From Nitrosomonas marina (GTDB lineage: Bacteria; Pseudomonadota; Gammaproteobacteria; Burkholderiales; Nitrosomonadaceae), in NCBI RefSeq assembly GCF_900110145.1, contig NZ_FOCP01000009.1:54024-118023 (forward strand): DNA of 64,000 nt, given 5' to 3'. The translations under genes and the position numbers were made by a program. The notes beneath the pieces were generated by a model. The model was given only the letters and a program-made list of their open reading frames with translations, made no database searches and was not told the origin of the DNA. Shown here in pieces: positions 27,056 through 38,719 of the stretch (its first letter is position 1; each line of letters begins with the position of its first letter).

Positions 27056-27547
27056 ATGGATTTAAGAAAGCTTAAAAAGCTCATCGAGTTGGTTGAAGAA
27101 TCTGGTATCACTGAGTTGGAAATTACTGAAGGTGAAGAAAAGGTTCGTATCAGTAAATCAGGGGCGCCGGTGCCTGGATATGCTTGGCCACCGCCCATGC
27201 ATCAGTCCGTTGTCCCTATACAGCAGGGCCAGGCTCATCAATCGGAACAGAATGCTGCATCCGGCAACACAATAACAGCTGACACCGAATCTAAAACAGA
27301 TGCGCAACCCGATGGACATGTAGTTAAGTCTCCGATGGTCGGCACTTTTTACCGTTCGCCGTCACCGGGTGCCGGTCCTTTTGTAGAAGTTGGCCAGACT
27401 GTGAAAGCAGGTGATACATTGTGTATTATCGAAGCAATGAAACTGCTGAATGAGATTGAAGCTGATAAGGATGGTGTGATCAAGTCAATACTCGTCGAAA
27501 ACGGCCAGCCTGTTGAATATGGTGAACATTTGTTTATCATTCAGTAA
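27056..27547 (+). CDS. accB: Biotin carboxyl carrier protein of acetyl-CoA carboxylase
   Basis: Carries biotin between the carboxylase and transferase halves of acetyl-CoA carboxylase. 163 residues from the ATG at 27056, which follows CAGGGGG. The N-terminus [18 protein letters not shown] is the family oligomerisation segment, then a Pro/Gln/Ala-rich linker (about 50-90), then the biotinyl domain with the modified lysine in [12 protein letters not shown]. The usual proteobacterial text is EAMKMMN; the Leu variant is also known. Separated from aroQ by 192 bases. Confidence 0.96.
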   Translation: MDLRKLKKLIELVEESGITELEITEGEEKVRISKSGAPVPGYAWPPPMHQSVVPIQQGQAHQSEQNAASGNTITADTESKTDAQPDGHVVKSPMVGTFYRSPSPGAGPFVEVGQTVKAGDTLCIIEAMKLLNEIEADKDGVIKSILVENGQPVEYGEHLFIIQ

Positions 27548-27619
27548 TGTATGAATGATCGCCGGATAACTGTATGCCTGTTGATTTCAGAAGGTCAAGC
27601 TAATCTCTTGTGAGTAAAT

Positions 27620-28978
27620 ATGTTTGAAAAAATTCTTATCGCTAACCGGGGCGAAATAGCCTTACGTGTTCAAAGAGCCTGTCGCGCTATGGGGATAAAG
27701 ACTGTGATTGTATATTCTGAGGCGGACTCTGAAGCCAAGTACGTCAAACTGGCCGATGAATCAGTATGTATTGGTCCCGCGCCTGTTCCACAGAGTTATT
27801 TAAATATACCGGCAATAATCAGCGCCGCAGAAGTGACAGATGCTGAGGCGATTCATCCTGGCTATGGGTTTCTTTCGGAGAATGCCGATTTTGCTGAACG
27901 TGTGGAAAAAAGTGGTTTTGTTTTTATCGGCCCACGTCCTGAGACGATTCGTTTGATGGGTGACAAAGTCAGTGCAAAGAACGCCATGAAAGCGGCTGGT
28001 GTTCCTTGTGTGCCGGGCTCGGATGGTGCGTTGCCTGAAGATATCGATGCGATAAAGACAGTGGTCAGGGAAATCGGATATCCAGTAATTATTAAAGCTG
28101 CTGGTGGCGGGGGTGGACGCGGTATGCGCGTGGTACATACCGAGGCTGCATTACCAAACGCAGTAATTATGACGCGTAATGAAGCGCAGGCCGCTTTCGG
28201 AAACCCTGTGGTGTATGCCGAGAAGTATCTGGAGAATCCTCGCCACATTGAATTTCAATTACTGGTTGACGAGCAGGGTAATGCTGTTCATTTGGGTGAG
28301 CGTGATTGCTCGTTGCAGCGCAGACACCAGAAAATTCTTGAAGAGGCGCCCGCTCCGGGTATTTCCGAAGCATTACGCAATAAAATCGGTGAGCGGTGTG
28401 CAGAAGCATGCCGTCAGATCAGGTACCGCGGCGTTGGTACATTTGAATTTCTTTTTGAAAAAAATGAATTTTACTTCATTGAAATGAATACGCGGCTGCA
28501 GGTTGAACATCCCGTGACAGAAGCTGTTACTGGTATTGATCTGGTACAGGCGCAGATCAATGTAGCGGCAGGTGGTGCGCTGCCAATCAAACAAAAGGAT
28601 GTCGTCATTAAGGGCCATGCGATAGAGTGCCGTATTAACGCCGAGGATGCGTATAAATTAACACCTTCTGCAGGACGCATCACCCAATACCATGCGCCAG
28701 GCGGTCCGGGAGTCCGCGTTGATACGCATGCGTATCATAATTATATGGTGCCTCCTTTTTACGATTCCATGATCGGTAAAATTATTACTTATGGCGATAC
28801 CCGCGAGCAGGCGATAGCGCGTATGCGTATCGCTTTGTCTGAAACGGTGGTTCAGGGCATCAAGACAAATATTCCACTACATCTCGATTTGCTTACAGAC
28901 GCTACTTTCCTGAACGGACAGTTTTCAATTCATTACCTGGAACAAAAGCTTGCGCTGCATAATCAGCAGACAGACTGA
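27620..28978 (+). CDS. accC: Biotin carboxylase subunit of acetyl-CoA carboxylase
   Basis: ATP-grasp enzyme carboxylating the biotin on AccB. 452 residues, usual length. Signatures are [14 protein letters not shown], the biotin-carboxylase [18 protein letters not shown], the ATP lid [32 protein letters not shown] and the metal-binding [16 protein letters not shown]. Follows accB by 72 bases. Fatty-acid synthesis thus depends on the biotin operon at the left of the window. Confidence 0.98.
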   Translation: MFEKILIANRGEIALRVQRACRAMGIKTVIVYSEADSEAKYVKLADESVCIGPAPVPQSYLNIPAIISAAEVTDAEAIHPGYGFLSENADFAERVEKSGFVFIGPRPETIRLMGDKVSAKNAMKAAGVPCVPGSDGALPEDIDAIKTVVREIGYPVIIKAAGGGGGRGMRVVHTEAALPNAVIMTRNEAQAAFGNPVVYAEKYLENPRHIEFQLLVDEQGNAVHLGERDCSLQRRHQKILEEAPAPGISEALRNKIGERCAEACRQIRYRGVGTFEFLFEKNEFYFIEMNTRLQVEHPVTEAVTGIDLVQAQINVAAGGALPIKQKDVVIKGHAIECRINAEDAYKLTPSAGRITQYHAPGGPGVRVDTHAYHNYMVPPFYDSMIGKIITYGDTREQAIARMRIALSETVVQGIKTNIPLHLDLLTDATFLNGQFSIHYLEQKLALHNQQTD

Positions 28979-29034
28979 TTGAATTCCTGCAGATTATCTG
29001 CCAGCGCGGCAAGACATCGTGTACAGTTGTCGAT

Positions 29035-29961
29035 ATGTCCTGGAAAACGATCATTATTCAAATTGATAGCGCATCAGTTGAGACGCTGAGTGAAGCGTTG
29101 ATGGAGCTGGGGGCGCTGTCGGTGGATATTCATGATGCTGCAGCAGGTACTGATCAGGAGCAGCCATTATATGGCGAACCCGGTCTGCCTGCTGGAGAAG
29201 TATGGAGAAAAGCCGAAGTCAGCGGAATATTCGAACACGATGCCGATTTGGATGCCGTGATGCAATTGATTACAGAAGCCCTGCGATTAAAGGATATCCC
29301 ATCTTACCGAAAGGAAACAATCGAAGCACAGGACTGGGTCCGATTGACACAATCGCAGTTTAATCCGATTTGTATCTCATCACGATTGTGGATAGTCCCG
29401 ACATGGCATCAGCCTCCCGATCCGTCTGCGATAAACCTGGTTCTTGATCCGGGGCTGGCATTCGGTACTGGCAGTCATCCGACGACGCAGCTATGTCTTG
29501 CTTGGCTGGATCAGAATCTACAACAGGAAGAAACGCTTCTGGATTATGGCTGCGGCTCAGGGATTCTTGCCATTGCAGCTCTCAAGCTGGGCGCGAGGCA
29601 TGTTACCGGTATCGATATTGATCCGCATGCGGTCAAAGCAAGTTATGCCAATGCGCTTCTGAATGCGTGTGAATCGTCAAGTTGCTCGTTTGCGTCACAC
29701 TATCCGATCCTGACAGCGGATAGTGATGATGTTGAACAGGTCGATGTAGTTGTGGCAAACATTTTATCCAATCCTTTAATCATGCTGGCACCGATTCTTA
29801 CCCGTGCGGTTCGCGCAGGTGGACGGATTGCGTTGTCAGGTATTCTGGCATCGCAGGCGGATGAAGTAATGTCAATCTACAGTCCGTGGTTTGACATGCA
29901 CATTCATGCTGAGCAGGAGGACTGGGTATTACTGACGGGTACCAAAACCATGGATGTGTGA
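29035..29961 (+). CDS. prmA: Ribosomal protein L11 methyltransferase
   Basis: SAM-dependent trimethylation of ribosomal protein L11. 308 residues. The N-terminal ~90 residues are the L11-binding domain; the catalytic domain has LDPGLAFGTGSHPTTQLCL, motif I LLDYGCGSGILAIAALKLG, GIDIDPHAV and VVANILSNPLI. Conventional neighbour of accC in betaproteobacteria. Confidence 0.97.
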   Translation: MSWKTIIIQIDSASVETLSEALMELGALSVDIHDAAAGTDQEQPLYGEPGLPAGEVWRKAEVSGIFEHDADLDAVMQLITEALRLKDIPSYRKETIEAQDWVRLTQSQFNPICISSRLWIVPTWHQPPDPSAINLVLDPGLAFGTGSHPTTQLCLAWLDQNLQQEETLLDYGCGSGILAIAALKLGARHVTGIDIDPHAVKASYANALLNACESSSCSFASHYPILTADSDDVEQVDVVVANILSNPLIMLAPILTRAVRAGGRIALSGILASQADEVMSIYSPWFDMHIHAEQEDWVLLTGTKTMDV

Positions 29962-30052
29962 TTGTGTCGTCAGCCCAAACCACACAAATTGCCACCGACG
30001 GTGATGCAATGGTCTAATCTAAAGCCTGACAGACGAATGAACGGAGAAACCG

Positions 30053-30967
30053 ATGGCGCTGGTAACATTGTGCCCGGATTGCGGCACGACATACAAAATT
30101 TATCCTGAACAGTTACAGGTAAAAAATGGTCTGGTTCGTTGTGGAAAATGTCAGGTTATTTTTAACGGGTTCTCCACATTGATCACAATTGATGAGTCCG
30201 AAATAGAATACTTGTCAGTTTCCGCTGACCCAGGTGGCGTTCTGGGAGAAACTTCGGAGCATCAAGAGATTACCGGCAGGTCTGCCGGATTGCGTATCGT
30301 GGCAAACGAGCAGCTGATGCAGGCAAGCGCCACAAACATTTTTGAGAACAAACCTGAAACGCCGGTGGAACAGACCGAAGCTTCAGCCGCTGATGTTGCT
30401 TCGGCGTTGGAAAATTGCTCAGAAAATACAGATCTCGACAGATCTGCAAGTGATTTTCTGTCCGATGCAGTGTCTGAGTCTTCTTCCCGGTACCGGTTTT
30501 GGAAGGCCGGCAATCTGGTATTGTTTTTTTTGCTGATTGGACAGGCTGTTATTACATACCGAGCGGATCTGGCGACAGAATTGCCACAAACCAGACCATA
30601 TTTGGAACAGTTTTGTAAAATATTGAGCTGTTCAGTGCCCCTGCCAGCAGATATCCATCTGCTGAGCATCGTATCGTCGGATCTGCAAGTGAACGACCCC
30701 GAAAATCAACCGGACATGGCAACACTGACTGCGATTATCCGCAATCATGCGAAGCGGCCACAAGCGTTACCTGCGTTGAAATTGCTTTTAACGGATGTGC
30801 ACGATCAGTTGCTTGCCAGCAGAATTTTTACCTCGGCAGACTACCTGCCTCCGGATATGCGGAAAAAAATATCAATTTTGCCGAATCATGAAATTACTGT
30901 TCGGCTTTATATGGATAACAGCCAGATTAAACCAACCGGATATCGGCTTCAGATACTATATATCTAG
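30053..30967 (+). CDS. MJ0042-type zinc-finger / DUF3426 membrane protein
   Basis: 304 residues. The first ~40 contain the MJ0042 zinc finger (LCPDCGTTYKIYPEQL ... VRCGKCQVIFNG, two CxxC pairs). A variable acidic linker follows, a single membrane helix at about 160-177 (LVLFFLLIGQAVITY), then the DUF3426 domain that looks periplasmic. The family follows prmA in many betaproteobacteria; function unknown. Starts after ACGGAG. Confidence 0.88.
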   Translation: MALVTLCPDCGTTYKIYPEQLQVKNGLVRCGKCQVIFNGFSTLITIDESEIEYLSVSADPGGVLGETSEHQEITGRSAGLRIVANEQLMQASATNIFENKPETPVEQTEASAADVASALENCSENTDLDRSASDFLSDAVSESSSRYRFWKAGNLVLFFLLIGQAVITYRADLATELPQTRPYLEQFCKILSCSVPLPADIHLLSIVSSDLQVNDPENQPDMATLTAIIRNHAKRPQALPALKLLLTDVHDQLLASRIFTSADYLPPDMRKKISILPNHEITVRLYMDNSQIKPTGYRLQILYI

Positions 30968-31039
30968 CTTTTTCAGTATGTTATAAGTGTAAATATGCGT
31001 TTTGGTTGATTGATTTTAGGTTTGAGATGGCTGGTAAGG

Positions 31040-31045
31040 TATAAT
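31040..31045 (+). promoter_or_regulatory. Candidate metH -10 element
   Basis: A perfect TATAAT lies 38 bases before the metH start, but no good -35 sits at the right distance. No cobalamin or SAM riboswitch was seen in the short 116-base gap. Confidence 0.3.
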
Positions 31046-31083
31046 CAATTGCTTTATTTTAAATTCAAAAAGCATACAAAGTA

Positions 31084-34000
31084 ATGAAAAAAAATCTTCG
31101 AACGACTCTGTTGGAAAACTTAATTGCCCAGAGAATTGCGATCCTGGATGGTGCAATGGGCACAATGATTCAAACATTTAAACTGGAAGAAGCCGATTTT
31201 CGTGGCGAGCGGTTTGCCGATTTTCCGCATGACCTTAAAGGCAATAATGATCTGTTGACGCTGACGCGCCCGGACGTGATTCGCTCTATTCATGCCGATT
31301 ATCTTGAAGCCGGTGCAGACATCATCGAAACCAATACATTTAATGCCAACGCGGTTTCGATGGCTGATTATCATATGGAAGATCTGGTATATGAGCTCAA
31401 TGCCACTGCAGCAAAGCTGGCCTGCGAAGCGGCACGCGAAATGGAAACAAAAACACCGGATAAACCCCGTTTTGTCGCTGGCGTTATTGGACCAACAACA
31501 AAAACGGCTTCCATCTCGCCGGATGTGAATGATCCCGGTTTCAGGAATATTAGCTTTGATCAACTGGTAGACGCCTATACAGAATCCATACGCGGACTGG
31601 TAGACGGTGGTGCGGATATACTGATGGTTGAAACAATATTCGATACGCTGAATGCCAAAGCAGCGTTGTTTGCTATCGATCAATTTTTAGAGGTGAACGC
31701 GCTCAGTTTGCCAATCATGATTTCAGTGACAATTACGGATGCCTCTGGCCGTACGCTCTCGGGGCAGACGCCTGAAGCGTTCTGGAACTCGGTGCACCAT
31801 GCAAAACCATTATCAGTAGGTATTAACTGTGCGCTGGGTGCTGAACTGATGCGGCCATATATCGAGGAGTTGTCCGAAATTGCGGATGTCTATGTCAGCG
31901 TGCATCCTAATGCTGGATTGCCGAATCCGCTGTCTGAAACCGGTTATGACGAAACACCCGAGTATACGGCACGTCAATTAAAAGATTTTGCGCAGTCCGG
32001 TTTTGTCAATATTGTCGGTGGATGCTGCGGTACCACACCTGCACACATCAAAGCCATAGCCGAAGCCGTGGAGTCACTTCCTCCAAGAAAAGTGCCAGAA
32101 TTGTCCAAAAAGCTCCGTTTGTCAGGATTGGAGCCGCTGAATATCGGTGACGACTCGCTTTTTGTGAACGTTGGTGAGCGGACTAATGTGACAGGTTCTC
32201 GAGCTTTTGCGCGTCTGATTCTGGGAGATCAGTATGCTGAAGCGCTGGATGTCGCGCGCAGTCAGGTCGAAAACGGTGCGCAGATCATCGATATCAATAT
32301 GGACGAAGCCATGCTGGATTCTTTAAAGGCAATGGTGAAATTTTTGAATCTGATCGCTACTGAGCCAGATATCTGTCGCGTACCGATTATGCTTGATTCC
32401 AGTAAATGGACGGTGATAGAGGCAGGGTTGAAATGCATACAGGGTAAATCCATTATCAATTCCATCAGTCTCAAGGAAGGTGAGGCAGAATTTATTGAGC
32501 AGGCCAAACTGGCGCGCCGCTACGGAGCGGCAGTGATCGTGATGGCGTTCGATGAAACAGGTCAAGCGGACACACTGGCGCGCAAGGTGGAGATCTGTAC
32601 CCGCAGTTACCGCGTGCTGGTGGATAAAGTGGGTTTTCCACCTGAAGACATTATTTTCGATCCGAATATTTTTGCCATCGCAACCGGAATTGATGAACAC
32701 AATAATTACGGTGTGGATTACATTAAAGCCACACGCGAGATTAAAAGAACGCTGCCATATGCAAAAATCAGCGGCGGCGTATCCAATGTATCGTTTTCAT
32801 TTCGCGGTAATGAGCCCATTCGCGAAGCAATTCATACTGCATTTCTTTATCATGCCATCAAGGCTGGCATGACCATGGGTATTGTTAATGCCGGGCAATT
32901 GGGCGTGTATTCGGATATTCCTGCCGATGTGCTTGAATATATTGAAGACGTTATCCTGAACCGCCGTGATGACTCCACGGAGCGTCTGGTTGATTTTGCA
33001 GAAAACTTCAAAGGAAAGAAAAAAGAGCAGGTTGAAGATTTAAGCTGGCGCGAAGAACCGCTGCAGTCTCGCCTGACGCATGCGTTGGTCAAGGGTATCT
33101 CCACCTATATAGTAGAAGATACTGAAGAGGCGCGGCAGGAAATCAAAGCGCAAGGGGGGCGGCCGATTCAGGTTATCGAAGGCCCGTTGATGGAAGGGAT
33201 GGGCGTTGTCGGTGATTTGTTCGGTGCCGGAAAAATGTTTCTGCCGCAGGTCGTCAAATCGGCACGCGTCATGAAGCAGGCGGTAGCGCACCTGCTGCCT
33301 TTTATCGAGGAGGAAAAGAGGCTGCTCGGCGATTCAAAGCCGAAAGGAAAAATCGTGGTGGCGACTGTCAAAGGTGACGTGCATGACATTGGTAAAAATA
33401 TTGTAGCGGTGGTGCTGCAGTGCAACAACTATGAAGTGATCAACATGGGTGTCATGGTGCCCAGCACGCAGATTCTGGACATGGCAAGAAAAGAAAATGC
33501 CGATATCATTGGATTGTCAGGACTGATTACACCTTCGCTTGAAGAAATGACCCATGTGGCCAAAGAAATGCAGCGTGAGGGTTTCAACATACCTTTACTG
33601 ATCGGTGGCGCAACTACATCCCGTGTGCATACTGCCGTCAAAATTGCGCCGCATTATGAAGGACCGGTGGTGTGGGTGCCGGATGCCAGCCGTGCCGTAG
33701 GTGTGTGCAGCAGCTTAATGTCTGAAGACCTGAAGACGGATTATGTGCAGAAGATTCAAAATGAATATGACAGGGTGCGCACGCAGCATAAAAACAAGAA
33801 AGGTCCGTCCAAGCTTATGTCGATTGAAAGCGCACGTGCCAACGCTTTTAAGCCGGACTGGGCCGCTTATCAGCCGCCGCAACCGGAATTACTGGGCATT
33901 CGTACCTTGAATAATTATCCACTGGAAAAAATCGTGCCGTTTATCGACTGGACACCTTTTTTCCAGGCCTGGGAGTTGGCCGGGCGTTATCCGGCCATCC

Positions 34001-34794
34001 TGGAAGACGAAGTTGTAGGTGAAACCGCAAGCAATCTGTTTCGTGATGCGCAAACGATGCTGAAAAAAATCGTGGACCAGAAATGGCTGTCCGCAAACGC
34101 TGTGTTCGGATTGTTTCCGGCCAATTCAGTTGGTGATGACATTGAGATCTACATTGACGAGAAACGGGATAATATTGCCATGACCTGGCATTGCTTGCGT
34201 CAACAAACCGAAAAACCGTCCGGAAAACCTAATCGCTGCCTGTCTGACTTTATTGCACCGAAGGAGACCGGTCTCAAGGATTATATTGGTTTATTTGCTG
34301 TTGGTGCGGGTTTTGGTATTGATGAACGTATCAAGGCATTTGAAGATGTTAACGACGATTACAGCGCAATTGTACTCAAAGCGCTGGCCGACCGTTTGGC
34401 CGAGGCGTTTGCGGAACATATGCATATGCGCATCCGACGTGAATTCTGGGGCTATGCTAGTGATGAGACTTTGAATAACGAACAGTTGATTAAAGAAGAA
34501 TATCTCGGCATTCGTCCAGCACCGGGTTATCCCGCATGTCCGGATCACACTGAAAAAGGGCCATTGTTTGAATTACTTGGCGCCACCGAGAAAGCAGGCA
34601 TAATTATCACAGAATCTTTTGCAATGGTGCCCACTGCCGCGGTATCCGGATTTTGTATTGCACACCCGGAATCGACATTCTTCGCGGTTGGAAAAATCGG
34701 CAAGGATCAAGTGGAAGATTATGCGCGACGTAAAGGATGGGCGGTTGAAAAAACGGAACAGTGGTTGGCTCCTGTGCTGGCCTATGAACGTTAA
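31084..34794 (+). CDS. metH: Cobalamin-dependent methionine synthase
   Basis: Transfers a methyl group from 5-methyltetrahydrofolate to homocysteine through cobalamin. 1236 residues, full length (E. coli 1227). Four modules in order: homocysteine-binding (about 1-335, starting [11 protein letters not shown]; zinc ligands in GINCALG and GGCCGTTP), pterin-binding (about 350-640, [17 protein letters not shown]), cobalamin-binding (DVHDIGKNI with cobalt ligand His767), and the SAM-binding reactivation domain (about 900-1236, [15 protein letters not shown]). The organism must make or import B12; no B12 genes are in the window. Confidence 0.98.
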   Translation: MKKNLRTTLLENLIAQRIAILDGAMGTMIQTFKLEEADFRGERFADFPHDLKGNNDLLTLTRPDVIRSIHADYLEAGADIIETNTFNANAVSMADYHMEDLVYELNATAAKLACEAAREMETKTPDKPRFVAGVIGPTTKTASISPDVNDPGFRNISFDQLVDAYTESIRGLVDGGADILMVETIFDTLNAKAALFAIDQFLEVNALSLPIMISVTITDASGRTLSGQTPEAFWNSVHHAKPLSVGINCALGAELMRPYIEELSEIADVYVSVHPNAGLPNPLSETGYDETPEYTARQLKDFAQSGFVNIVGGCCGTTPAHIKAIAEAVESLPPRKVPELSKKLRLSGLEPLNIGDDSLFVNVGERTNVTGSRAFARLILGDQYAEALDVARSQVENGAQIIDINMDEAMLDSLKAMVKFLNLIATEPDICRVPIMLDSSKWTVIEAGLKCIQGKSIINSISLKEGEAEFIEQAKLARRYGAAVIVMAFDETGQADTLARKVEICTRSYRVLVDKVGFPPEDIIFDPNIFAIATGIDEHNNYGVDYIKATREIKRTLPYAKISGGVSNVSFSFRGNEPIREAIHTAFLYHAIKAGMTMGIVNAGQLGVYSDIPADVLEYIEDVILNRRDDSTERLVDFAENFKGKKKEQVEDLSWREEPLQSRLTHALVKGISTYIVEDTEEARQEIKAQGGRPIQVIEGPLMEGMGVVGDLFGAGKMFLPQVVKSARVMKQAVAHLLPFIEEEKRLLGDSKPKGKIVVATVKGDVHDIGKNIVAVVLQCNNYEVINMGVMVPSTQILDMARKENADIIGLSGLITPSLEEMTHVAKEMQREGFNIPLLIGGATTSRVHTAVKIAPHYEGPVVWVPDASRAVGVCSSLMSEDLKTDYVQKIQNEYDRVRTQHKNKKGPSKLMSIESARANAFKPDWAAYQPPQPELLGIRTLNNYPLEKIVPFIDWTPFFQAWELAGRYPAILEDEVVGETASNLFRDAQTMLKKIVDQKWLSANAVFGLFPANSVGDDIEIYIDEKRDNIAMTWHCLRQQTEKPSGKPNRCLSDFIAPKETGLKDYIGLFAVGAGFGIDERIKAFEDVNDDYSAIVLKALADRLAEAFAEHMHMRIRREFWGYASDETLNNEQLIKEEYLGIRPAPGYPACPDHTEKGPLFELLGATEKAGIIITESFAMVPTAAVSGFCIAHPESTFFAVGKIGKDQVEDYARRKGWAVEKTEQWLAPVLAYER

Positions 34795-34879
34795 TTGCTA
34801 TTGCATTTTGCCGTGTTCGAAACGGAATTAAACAGCCTATCAAGGCGTCTATATCCAATATTTTCTGGGAAGATTGAAA

Positions 34880-35170
34880 ATGAGTATTCTGGACAAGGCA
34901 AAGGAACTGTCAAATCGTATGGCCGACAAGACTGTTGAATTCAGCAGCGATGAAGTAATCGCCAGTACGATTATCAAAGCCGTGGAGAAACAGGAGAAAG
35001 TCAATGCTATTCTGAAAGCTCGCGGCTCGAACTATCGCATTGGCAGCCTGAATCTCGGCATGGGCATTCCACCAAGCGTGACGTTTGGCATCTGGCGGTT
35101 ATCGGATATTGGAGCGGAAGAAACAGGTGAAGCGGCAGCAATGGTTAATAAAGGGCCGATTGCTGAATAA
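34880..35170 (+). CDS. Small conserved-looking protein of unknown function
   Basis: 96 residues starting MSILDKAKELSNRMADKTVEFSS at the ATG at 34880 with GGGAAGA upstream. Mixed helix, then a glycine-containing IGSLNLGMGIPPSVTFGIW stretch; no signal peptide, Cys or membrane segment. Family not recognised. Follows metH by 85 bases on the same strand and ends before a terminator hairpin, so it may be cotranscribed with metH. Confidence 0.75.
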   Translation: MSILDKAKELSNRMADKTVEFSSDEVIASTIIKAVEKQEKVNAILKARGSNYRIGSLNLGMGIPPSVTFGIWRLSDIGAEETGEAAAMVNKGPIAE

Positions 35171-35190
35171 TGCGTGGATGGATCAGTCAG

Positions 35191-35229
35191 AATAAGCCCG
35201 ATGCGTTTTGCATAATGTGGGCTTATTTT
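35191..35229 (+). terminator. Rho-independent terminator after the small gene
   Basis: AATAAGCCC (35191-35199) pairs with GGGCTTATT (35219-35227), with an inner ATGC/GCAT stem, and runs into TTTTG. It works for the plus strand and may also serve trpC on the minus strand, as the arms are A/T-flanked. Confidence 0.75.
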
Positions 35230-35357
35230 GATGGAGTTGATGGTCTTTACCCAACAAAAACTGAGTGAATATGGTTACAGCGTTTAGACCGGAGCACCTC
35301 GTTAAGAAATGTACGAATTGATCATCGTACAGTTAACGATTTGTTTGTTATTCCCTG

Positions 35358-36233
35358 TTAATTTGAACTGCTAAACAACCGTGCCAGTTCAACGCCCGGA
35401 TCGTCTGCACGCATGAATGCCTCGCCGACCAAAAATGCATTGACGTTGTGCTGGCGCATCAATGCCACATCATCCGGTGTGTGAATGCCACTTTCGGTGA
35501 CGATTACACGGTCATTGGGTATCTGCGCCAAGAGTTTCAACGTGGTATTCAGATGGGTTTCAAACGTGCGCAGGTTACGGTTATTGATACCGACGAGTGG
35601 GGTTCTGAGTTGTAATGCGAGCGACAGTTCTTCGTCATTGTGCACTTCAACGAGAACAGACATACCGAGTTCATGCGCGAGTGCTTCCAGCTTGGACATC
35701 TGGCCCAGCGCGTTTTGGTCGAATTTGTCCAATTTTTCAGCGCCGAAATCATTCTCCATGGTAAACGCCGCGACGATGAGCAGGATGCAGTCCGCGCCCA
35801 TGGCACGCGCTTCCGCAATCTGGTATTCCTCAAGGATGAAGTCCTTGCGCAGTACTGGCAGTTGACAGGCGGCGCGGGCCTGCTGCAGATATTCGGGGCC
35901 ACCCATGAAAAACTGGCGGTCTGTTAGGATGGACAGGCAGGCCGCACCGTGTCTTTCGTATGTTGTTGCAATCTCTGCGGGGTTAAAGCTCAAATGCGGC
36001 GCGTGTGCCGATTTGGGACCCCGCAATACGCCTTTGCTAGGGCTGGCCTGCTTGATTTCGGCAATCACGGCGGATTGACCAACGGTGATTTTGTTTTGAA
36101 TGGCTGCGAAGAAATTACGCGCAGGTGTGGTGGATTTGGCCGCTGCCATTATTTTGGTTAATGGTGTTTTTGCTTTGGCCGCAACGACTTCTGCAACCTT
36201 GGTAGCAAGAATTTTTTTGAGAATATCTGACAT
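35358..36233 (-). CDS. trpC: Indole-3-glycerol phosphate synthase
   Basis: Tryptophan-pathway (beta/alpha)8 enzyme forming indole-glycerol phosphate. 291 residues, slightly long because of an Ala/Lys-rich N-terminal region. Signatures are [65 protein letters not shown] and [10 protein letters not shown]. Monofunctional, without the TrpF domain seen in enterics. Follows trpD by 18 bases. Confidence 0.97.
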   Translation of the reverse strand: MSDILKKILATKVAEVVAAKAKTPLTKIMAAAKSTTPARNFFAAIQNKITVGQSAVIAEIKQASPSKGVLRGPKSAHAPHLSFNPAEIATTYERHGAACLSILTDRQFFMGGPEYLQQARAACQLPVLRKDFILEEYQIAEARAMGADCILLIVAAFTMENDFGAEKLDKFDQNALGQMSKLEALAHELGMSVLVEVHNDEELSLALQLRTPLVGINNRNLRTFETHLNTTLKLLAQIPNDRVIVTESGIHTPDDVALMRQHNVNAFLVGEAFMRADDPGVELARLFSSSN

Positions 36234-36251
36234 GATGTTTTTTAATGAGGC

Positions 36252-37277
36252 TCAGGCCGAATGCCGGTTGGAAAATGCAACCAGTTCATGCAGTTTTTGC
36301 AACGCTGCGCCGCTTTCAATGGCACGCTGAGCCAGATGTATACCCTGTACGAGAGAATCGGCGACACCTGAGACATAAATGGCCGCTCCGGCGTTCAATA
36401 AGACAATGTCTCTTGCCGGTCCTTTTTTATTTTCCAGCACGGACAGCAGCATTGCCTTCGCCTGATTACCGTCTTTCACCTGTATCGATGTGATAGGTGC
36501 TGAGTGCAGCCCGAAATCTTCAGGCCGGATTGAGTATTCAGTGATTGTCCCTTGTTTGAGTTCGCCGACACGAGTTTCACCGCTGATGGTGATTTCATCC
36601 AGTCCGTCTGCGCCATTGACAACCATCACATGCACACTGCCGAGCTGCTGCAGTACTTGTACGAGAATCGAAACCAGCTGTGCATCAAATACGCCGAGTA
36701 TCTGATTCTTTGCGCCTGCGGGGTTAGTCAGCGGCCCTAGAATGTTGAAAATAGTTTTAATGCCGAGCTCTCGACGTACCGGTGCGGCATGTTTCATGGC
36801 GCTGTGATAATTGGGCGCGAACATGAAACCGACCCCGATTTCACTGATGCTTTCGGCAACCTGATCAGGAGTCTGATTCAGATTAATCCCCAGCGCCTCC
36901 AGCACATCTGCGCTGCCCGATTTGCTGGAAACAGACCGTCCGCCATGTTTCGCTACCTGAACGCCTGCGGCCGCGCTGACGAAAGCCGCAGCAGTGGAGA
37001 TATTGAAGGTGTGCGCTGCGTCTCCGCCGGTACCGCAGGTGTCAATTAAGTGCTGGATACCAGTAATGTTGACAGGTGTGGCAAATTCGCGCATGACCTT
37101 GGCGGCAGCGGCGATCTCGCCGACTGTTTCCTTTTTGACGCGCAAACCGGTAATTATGGCGGAAATCAGAACAGGCGAAACATCTCCTCGCATAATCTGG
37201 CGCATGAGTGACAGCATGTCGTCATGCCTGATTTCCTGATGACCGGTGATTTGATGCAGAGCTTCCTGTGGATTCAT
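36252..37277 (-). CDS. trpD: Anthranilate phosphoribosyltransferase
   Basis: Joins anthranilate and PRPP. About 341 residues from the ATG at 37277. Family blocks are [41 protein letters not shown] and [15 protein letters not shown] at 37292, overlapping the trpG stop, is a possible alternative start. Monofunctional TrpD, unlike the enteric TrpGD fusion. Confidence 0.96.
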   Translation of the reverse strand: MNPQEALHQITGHQEIRHDDMLSLMRQIMRGDVSPVLISAIITGLRVKKETVGEIAAAAKVMREFATPVNITGIQHLIDTCGTGGDAAHTFNISTAAAFVSAAAGVQVAKHGGRSVSSKSGSADVLEALGINLNQTPDQVAESISEIGVGFMFAPNYHSAMKHAAPVRRELGIKTIFNILGPLTNPAGAKNQILGVFDAQLVSILVQVLQQLGSVHVMVVNGADGLDEITISGETRVGELKQGTITEYSIRPEDFGLHSAPITSIQVKDGNQAKAMLLSVLENKKGPARDIVLLNAGAAIYVSGVADSLVQGIHLAQRAIESGAALQKLHELVAFSNRHSA

Positions 37278-37288
37278 ACTGTCGTTTG

Positions 37289-37861
37289 TCAATGGTGAGT
37301 TTGCAAAAGAAAATTTTTCAGCATGTCATGTCCGTATTCGCTGAGAATCGATTCCGGATGGAATTGTATTCCTTCGATATTCAGCGTTCTGTGTCTGATG
37401 CCCATGATTTCACCATCTTCCGTCCATGCAGTGATTTCCAGACACTCGGGAAGTGTGGCGCGTTGGATGACCAGGGAATGGTAGCGTGTTGCGATAAGCG
37501 GATTAGGCAGGCCGCGAAAAATACCTTTGTCATGATGAAAAATTGGTGATGTTTTGCCGTGCATCAGCTGTTTGGCGTGTATGATGTTGCCACCAAACGC
37601 CTGTCCAATACTTTGGTGGCCAAGACAGACTCCCAGCACTGGAATATTATTACTGAAGTGCTTGATGACTGACAGGGATATGCCTGCTTCATTGGGTGTA
37701 CAGGGACCGGGGGAAATCACAATTCTTTCCGGAGCCAGTTTCACAATCGTGTCAAGATTGATTTCATCATTACGGTGTACGACGACATCCTCACCCAGCT
37801 CGCCAAAATACTGTACCAGGTTATAGGTAAAGGAATCGTAATTGTCGATCATCAATAACAT
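37289..37861 (-). CDS. trpG: Anthranilate synthase glutamine amidotransferase subunit
   Basis: Supplies ammonia from glutamine to TrpE (and, in many bacteria, PabB). 190 residues: [19 protein letters not shown] at the start, the nucleophile in [17 protein letters not shown], and the catalytic His/Glu in [12 protein letters not shown]. First gene of trpGDC. The partner trpE, usually just upstream in relatives, is not in the window. Confidence 0.97.
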   Translation of the reverse strand: MLLMIDNYDSFTYNLVQYFGELGEDVVVHRNDEINLDTIVKLAPERIVISPGPCTPNEAGISLSVIKHFSNNIPVLGVCLGHQSIGQAFGGNIIHAKQLMHGKTSPIFHHDKGIFRGLPNPLIATRYHSLVIQRATLPECLEITAWTEDGEIMGIRHRTLNIEGIQFHPESILSEYGHDMLKNFLLQTHH

Positions 37862-38235
37862 GTTTCTAATTATTTTATAATGCTGTTCAACAGCAATCCT
37901 TATCTTCAGCCATCTCTGGTGATCTGCGGCGCTAGAGCCGCTCCGATTTTGATTGCAGCTAAAATTAAGGATTTTAACAGTTCATGCAGTGCTTTGGGTG
38001 CAGATACATTTGATTGGCAGAAAAATATTTAATCGGTGGTTCGAATCAGCCGGGTATTGTGAACAACTGCATGCTCTAAGATAACCATTTAATACGTTTG
38101 CTGTCAGAAAACAGTGAAGTTTATTTGATGTTGTCACTGGAATTCAGTAAAATTCAACCTTTTTAACCCCTTGTCTTACCATATATTTATGGAAGTTATG
38201 GAAGGCTTTACCCAAAAGAGGAATAGCAAACAGCA
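37862..38235. other. Divergent gap between trpG and rpsF
   Basis: About 370 bases without a gene, holding promoters of both operons. A GGTTCGAATC stretch at 38038 resembles a tRNA T-loop but no cloverleaf can be built. I see no leader peptide with Trp codons for attenuation of trpGDC. Confidence 0.5.
38125..38153 (+). promoter_or_regulatory. Sigma-70-like promoter of the rpsF operon
   Basis: TTGATG (38125-38130), a 17-base spacer and TAAAAT (38148-38153) form a good sigma-70 match, about 80 bases before the rpsF start. Confidence 0.6.
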
Positions 38236-38712
38236 ATGATGCGACATTATGAAATTGTATTTATAGTTCATCCTGATCAAAGCGAGCAGGTGCCGGCGAT
38301 GATAGAACGTTACCGCGGCATAGTTGCAGCTAAAAACGGCAAGGTACACCGGTTGGAAGACTGGGGCAGGCGACAGCTTGCTTACCTGATTCAGAAAGTG
38401 CACAAGGCGCATTATGTATTAATGAATATCGAATGCGATCAGGAAACGTTGAATGAACTTGATTATGCGTTTAAGTTTAGCGATGCCATTTTGCGTCATT
38501 TAACGATCAGAATGGATGGGCCGGTAACAGATCCTTCGCCCATGATGCAACAAAAAGAGAAAGATGATGCTGTACCGCGTCCGGCTGATGATAGTGAAAA
38601 ACCGGATGAAAAGGACAAAGCAGACAACAAAGCTGAGTCGTCTGGTGAAGCCGAAGAAACTGGCGAATCAAAAAATACTGAAAATTCTGAGGCAGTGAAT
38701 ACGGCATCATAA
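38236..38712 (+). CDS. rpsF: 30S ribosomal protein S6
   Basis: Ribosomal protein S6, 158 residues. The fold occupies residues 1-100 ([44 protein letters not shown]). The remaining ~55 residues are an acidic, low-complexity tail rich in Glu, Asp, Lys and Ser; S6 commonly carries such a tail (E. coli adds glutamates there), but this one is long. Heads rpsF-priB-rpsR-rplI. Confidence 0.97.
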   Translation: MMRHYEIVFIVHPDQSEQVPAMIERYRGIVAAKNGKVHRLEDWGRRQLAYLIQKVHKAHYVLMNIECDQETLNELDYAFKFSDAILRHLTIRMDGPVTDPSPMMQQKEKDDAVPRPADDSEKPDEKDKADNKAESSGEAEETGESKNTENSEAVNTAS

Positions 38713-38719
38713 ATATCAA

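Noticed and set aside
31120..31683. A 187-codon minus-strand frame across metH
   Set aside because: Antisense to the highly conserved homocysteine-binding domain; no independent evidence.
38038..38047. GGTTCGAATC, resembling a tRNA T-loop
   Set aside because: The flanks do not form a T-stem, and no acceptor, D or anticodon arms can be placed.
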